DNA from: Zoogloea sp035335645
Lineage (GTDB): Bacteria > Pseudomonadota > Gammaproteobacteria > Burkholderiales > Rhodocyclaceae
Assembly (NCBI GenBank): GCA_035335645.1
Contig: DAOQMM010000028.1
Coordinates: forward strand, 1-33,877
Reading direction: 5' to 3'
Length of the DNA stretch: 33,877 bases
Positions 33,405 to 33,877 of the stretch are shown here, one piece after another. Both the position numbers and the translations under genes were made by a program. Position 1 is the first letter of the stretch, and each line of letters starts with the position of its first letter. The notes beneath the pieces are model-generated. The model did not search any database, was not told where the DNA came from, and saw only the letters and a list, made by a program, of their open reading frames with translations.

Positions 33405-33506
33405 GGGCTTCCAGGTGCGCCGCCGGCCCGTCCCGCGGCGGCCCACGCCAGGACGGCGGGTCCACCCGTGCGCGGCTCTCGACAATCCGTTCTCCATCTG
33501 ACTCAT
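33327..33506 (-). CDS. Possible small single-helix membrane protein
   Basis: A 59-residue frame with a basic, glycine-rich N-terminal part (GWTRRPGVGRRGTGRRRTW) and one C-terminal membrane helix (ALGIAFILLVVLTGLLADR). The start at the ATG at 33506 has GGGG about seven bases upstream, a weak site. Its 3-prime end overlaps the end of the HD-GYP gene by 78 bases on the other strand. The hydrophobic helix coincides with the unconserved, Gln-rich tail of the HD-GYP protein, which suggests that the small protein, not the tail, is what is under selection. The frame is open to 33584. No homologous family is recognised. Confidence 0.45.
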   Translation of the reverse strand: MSQMENGLSRAAHGWTRRPGVGRRGTGRRRTWKPSTRVCWALGIAFILLVVLTGLLADR

Positions 33507-33780
33507 CACAGTGCCCCGATCCTGAGTGGTTGTACCGCGAGCGTAGCGTCCTGAGCTGAACGCAGCCTTCACAAAGGCTTGCATGGGGCTGAATGAGGGG
33601 AGGCAGGGGCGTTGACGCGTCCCCTGCGTGGCAGTGCCAAGTCCCGGTTGGCTGTTGCCCCCGGCCTATCGGGGCGTGGGGACGGAGGCGGATTCGCCTG
33701 GTATGCAGGCGTCGGGACGTGGCCGGGCCCTCCGTTTCGACCGGCAGAAGCCGCGGGTCTGCGCGCTTGACGGAGGCACC
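33507..33780. other. Non-coding stretch between the small ORF and the tRNA terminator
   Basis: No gene is supported here. Two hairpins without T tracts are visible: GCAGGGG (33603-33609) with CCCCTGC (33621-33627), and CCCCG with CGGGG around 33659-33674. The open frames in the region are short, arginine-rich and lack ribosome binding sites. No repeat of the tRNA 3-prime end was found in it, so there is no sign of an integrated element. Confidence 0.5.
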
Positions 33781-33814
33781 AAAAGCAAAAAGGCCAACCC
33801 CGGAGGATTGGCCT
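33781..33814 (-). terminator. Rho-independent terminator after tRNA-Lys
   Basis: On the minus strand the stem AGGCCAA / TTGGCCT with a ten-base loop is followed by TTTTGCTTTT. It begins 15 bases after the encoded CCA of the tRNA gene, in the right direction to end that transcript. Confidence 0.85.
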
Positions 33815-33828
33815 AAGTGCTTGAATTC

Positions 33829-33877
33829 TGGTGGGTTGTGAGTGGCTCGAACACTCGACCTACGGATTAAGAGTCCG
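33829..33877 (-). tRNA. tRNA-Lys (anticodon CTT), 5-prime part outside the window
   Basis: The minus strand reads, from the window edge, anticodon stem and loop CGGA-CTCTTAA-TCCG, giving anticodon CTT. A short variable loop, a T arm GAGTG-TTCGAGC-CACTC, the acceptor 3-prime strand ACAACCC, discriminator A and encoded CCA follow. The T loop TTCGAGC and the five-pair T stem are canonical. The D arm and the 5-prime acceptor strand lie beyond position 33877, so the cloverleaf cannot be checked in full. A terminator follows, so it may be the last gene of its transcript. Confidence 0.93.

Noticed and set aside
33593..33841. Plus-strand open frame running into the tRNA terminator.
   Set aside because: It reads through the terminator hairpin, has arginine-rich composition and no ribosome binding site support beyond chance.
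33829..33877. Possible integration site at the tRNA-Lys 3-prime end.
   Set aside because: No second copy of the tRNA end and no integrase is visible in the window.

Overview
The window is high-GC DNA read almost wall to wall as genes, with GTG and TTG starts and many ATGA/GTGA stop-start overlaps. Gene content (Mpl, CtaA/CtaB with an aa3-type oxidase operon, AroQ-AccB-AccC-PrmA order, RpoH preceded by a CIRCE element, DUF2909 and DUF2244 proteins beside the oxidase) points to an aerobic or facultative betaproteobacterium, most likely of the Rhodocyclales (Azoarcus/Thauera-like). That placement is inference from gene order and protein style, not from a marker gene.

Layout. (1) 1-7308, minus strand: a housekeeping run from a conserved hypothetical gene and a TlpA-like thioredoxin through aroQ, accB, accC and prmA to a zinc-ribbon/DUF3426 membrane protein, a PfkB-family kinase and a glycine-zipper lipoprotein. 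(2) 7393-8739, plus strand: mpl, the murein-tripeptide recycling ligase. (3) 8757-17109, minus strand: a complete cytochrome c oxidase biogenesis locus in transcription order DUF2244, ctaC (with fused cytochrome c), ctaD, a 39-residue assembly peptide, ctaG, ctaE, SURF1, a SCO-like protein, ctaB, ctaA. A small DUF2909 gene sits inside it on the other strand, and a SCO1/SenC gene diverges from its head across a candidate FNR-type site. (4) 17933-21020, minus strand: rpoH with a terminator and a perfect CIRCE operator, an orphan GH19 lysozyme/chitinase with its own promoter, and a zinc alcohol dehydrogenase.

(5) 21202-25799, plus strand: a tightly coupled four-gene operon encoding a membrane-anchored solute-binding-like protein, a TelA-family protein, a lipoprotein joining a solute-binding domain to a von Willebrand A domain, and an XpaC-like membrane protein. 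This is the least understood system in the window. (6) 25820-28757, minus strand: an ECF sigma/anti-sigma pair behind a cytochrome c, a metallophosphoesterase and a soluble protein with a complete CuA ligand set. Two nearly matching promoter-like sequences (GGGAAT, 16 bases, CGGTAW) lie before the cytochrome gene and before the phosphoesterase gene, suggesting one self-controlled regulon. (7) 28973-29315: the remains of a GAF-domain gene whose conserved blocks lie in three different frames. (8) 29390-33506: a DUF995-like secreted protein, a CBS-pair protein, a large membrane GAF/HD-GYP protein and a possible small membrane protein. The window ends inside a tRNA-Lys gene on the minus strand with its terminator.
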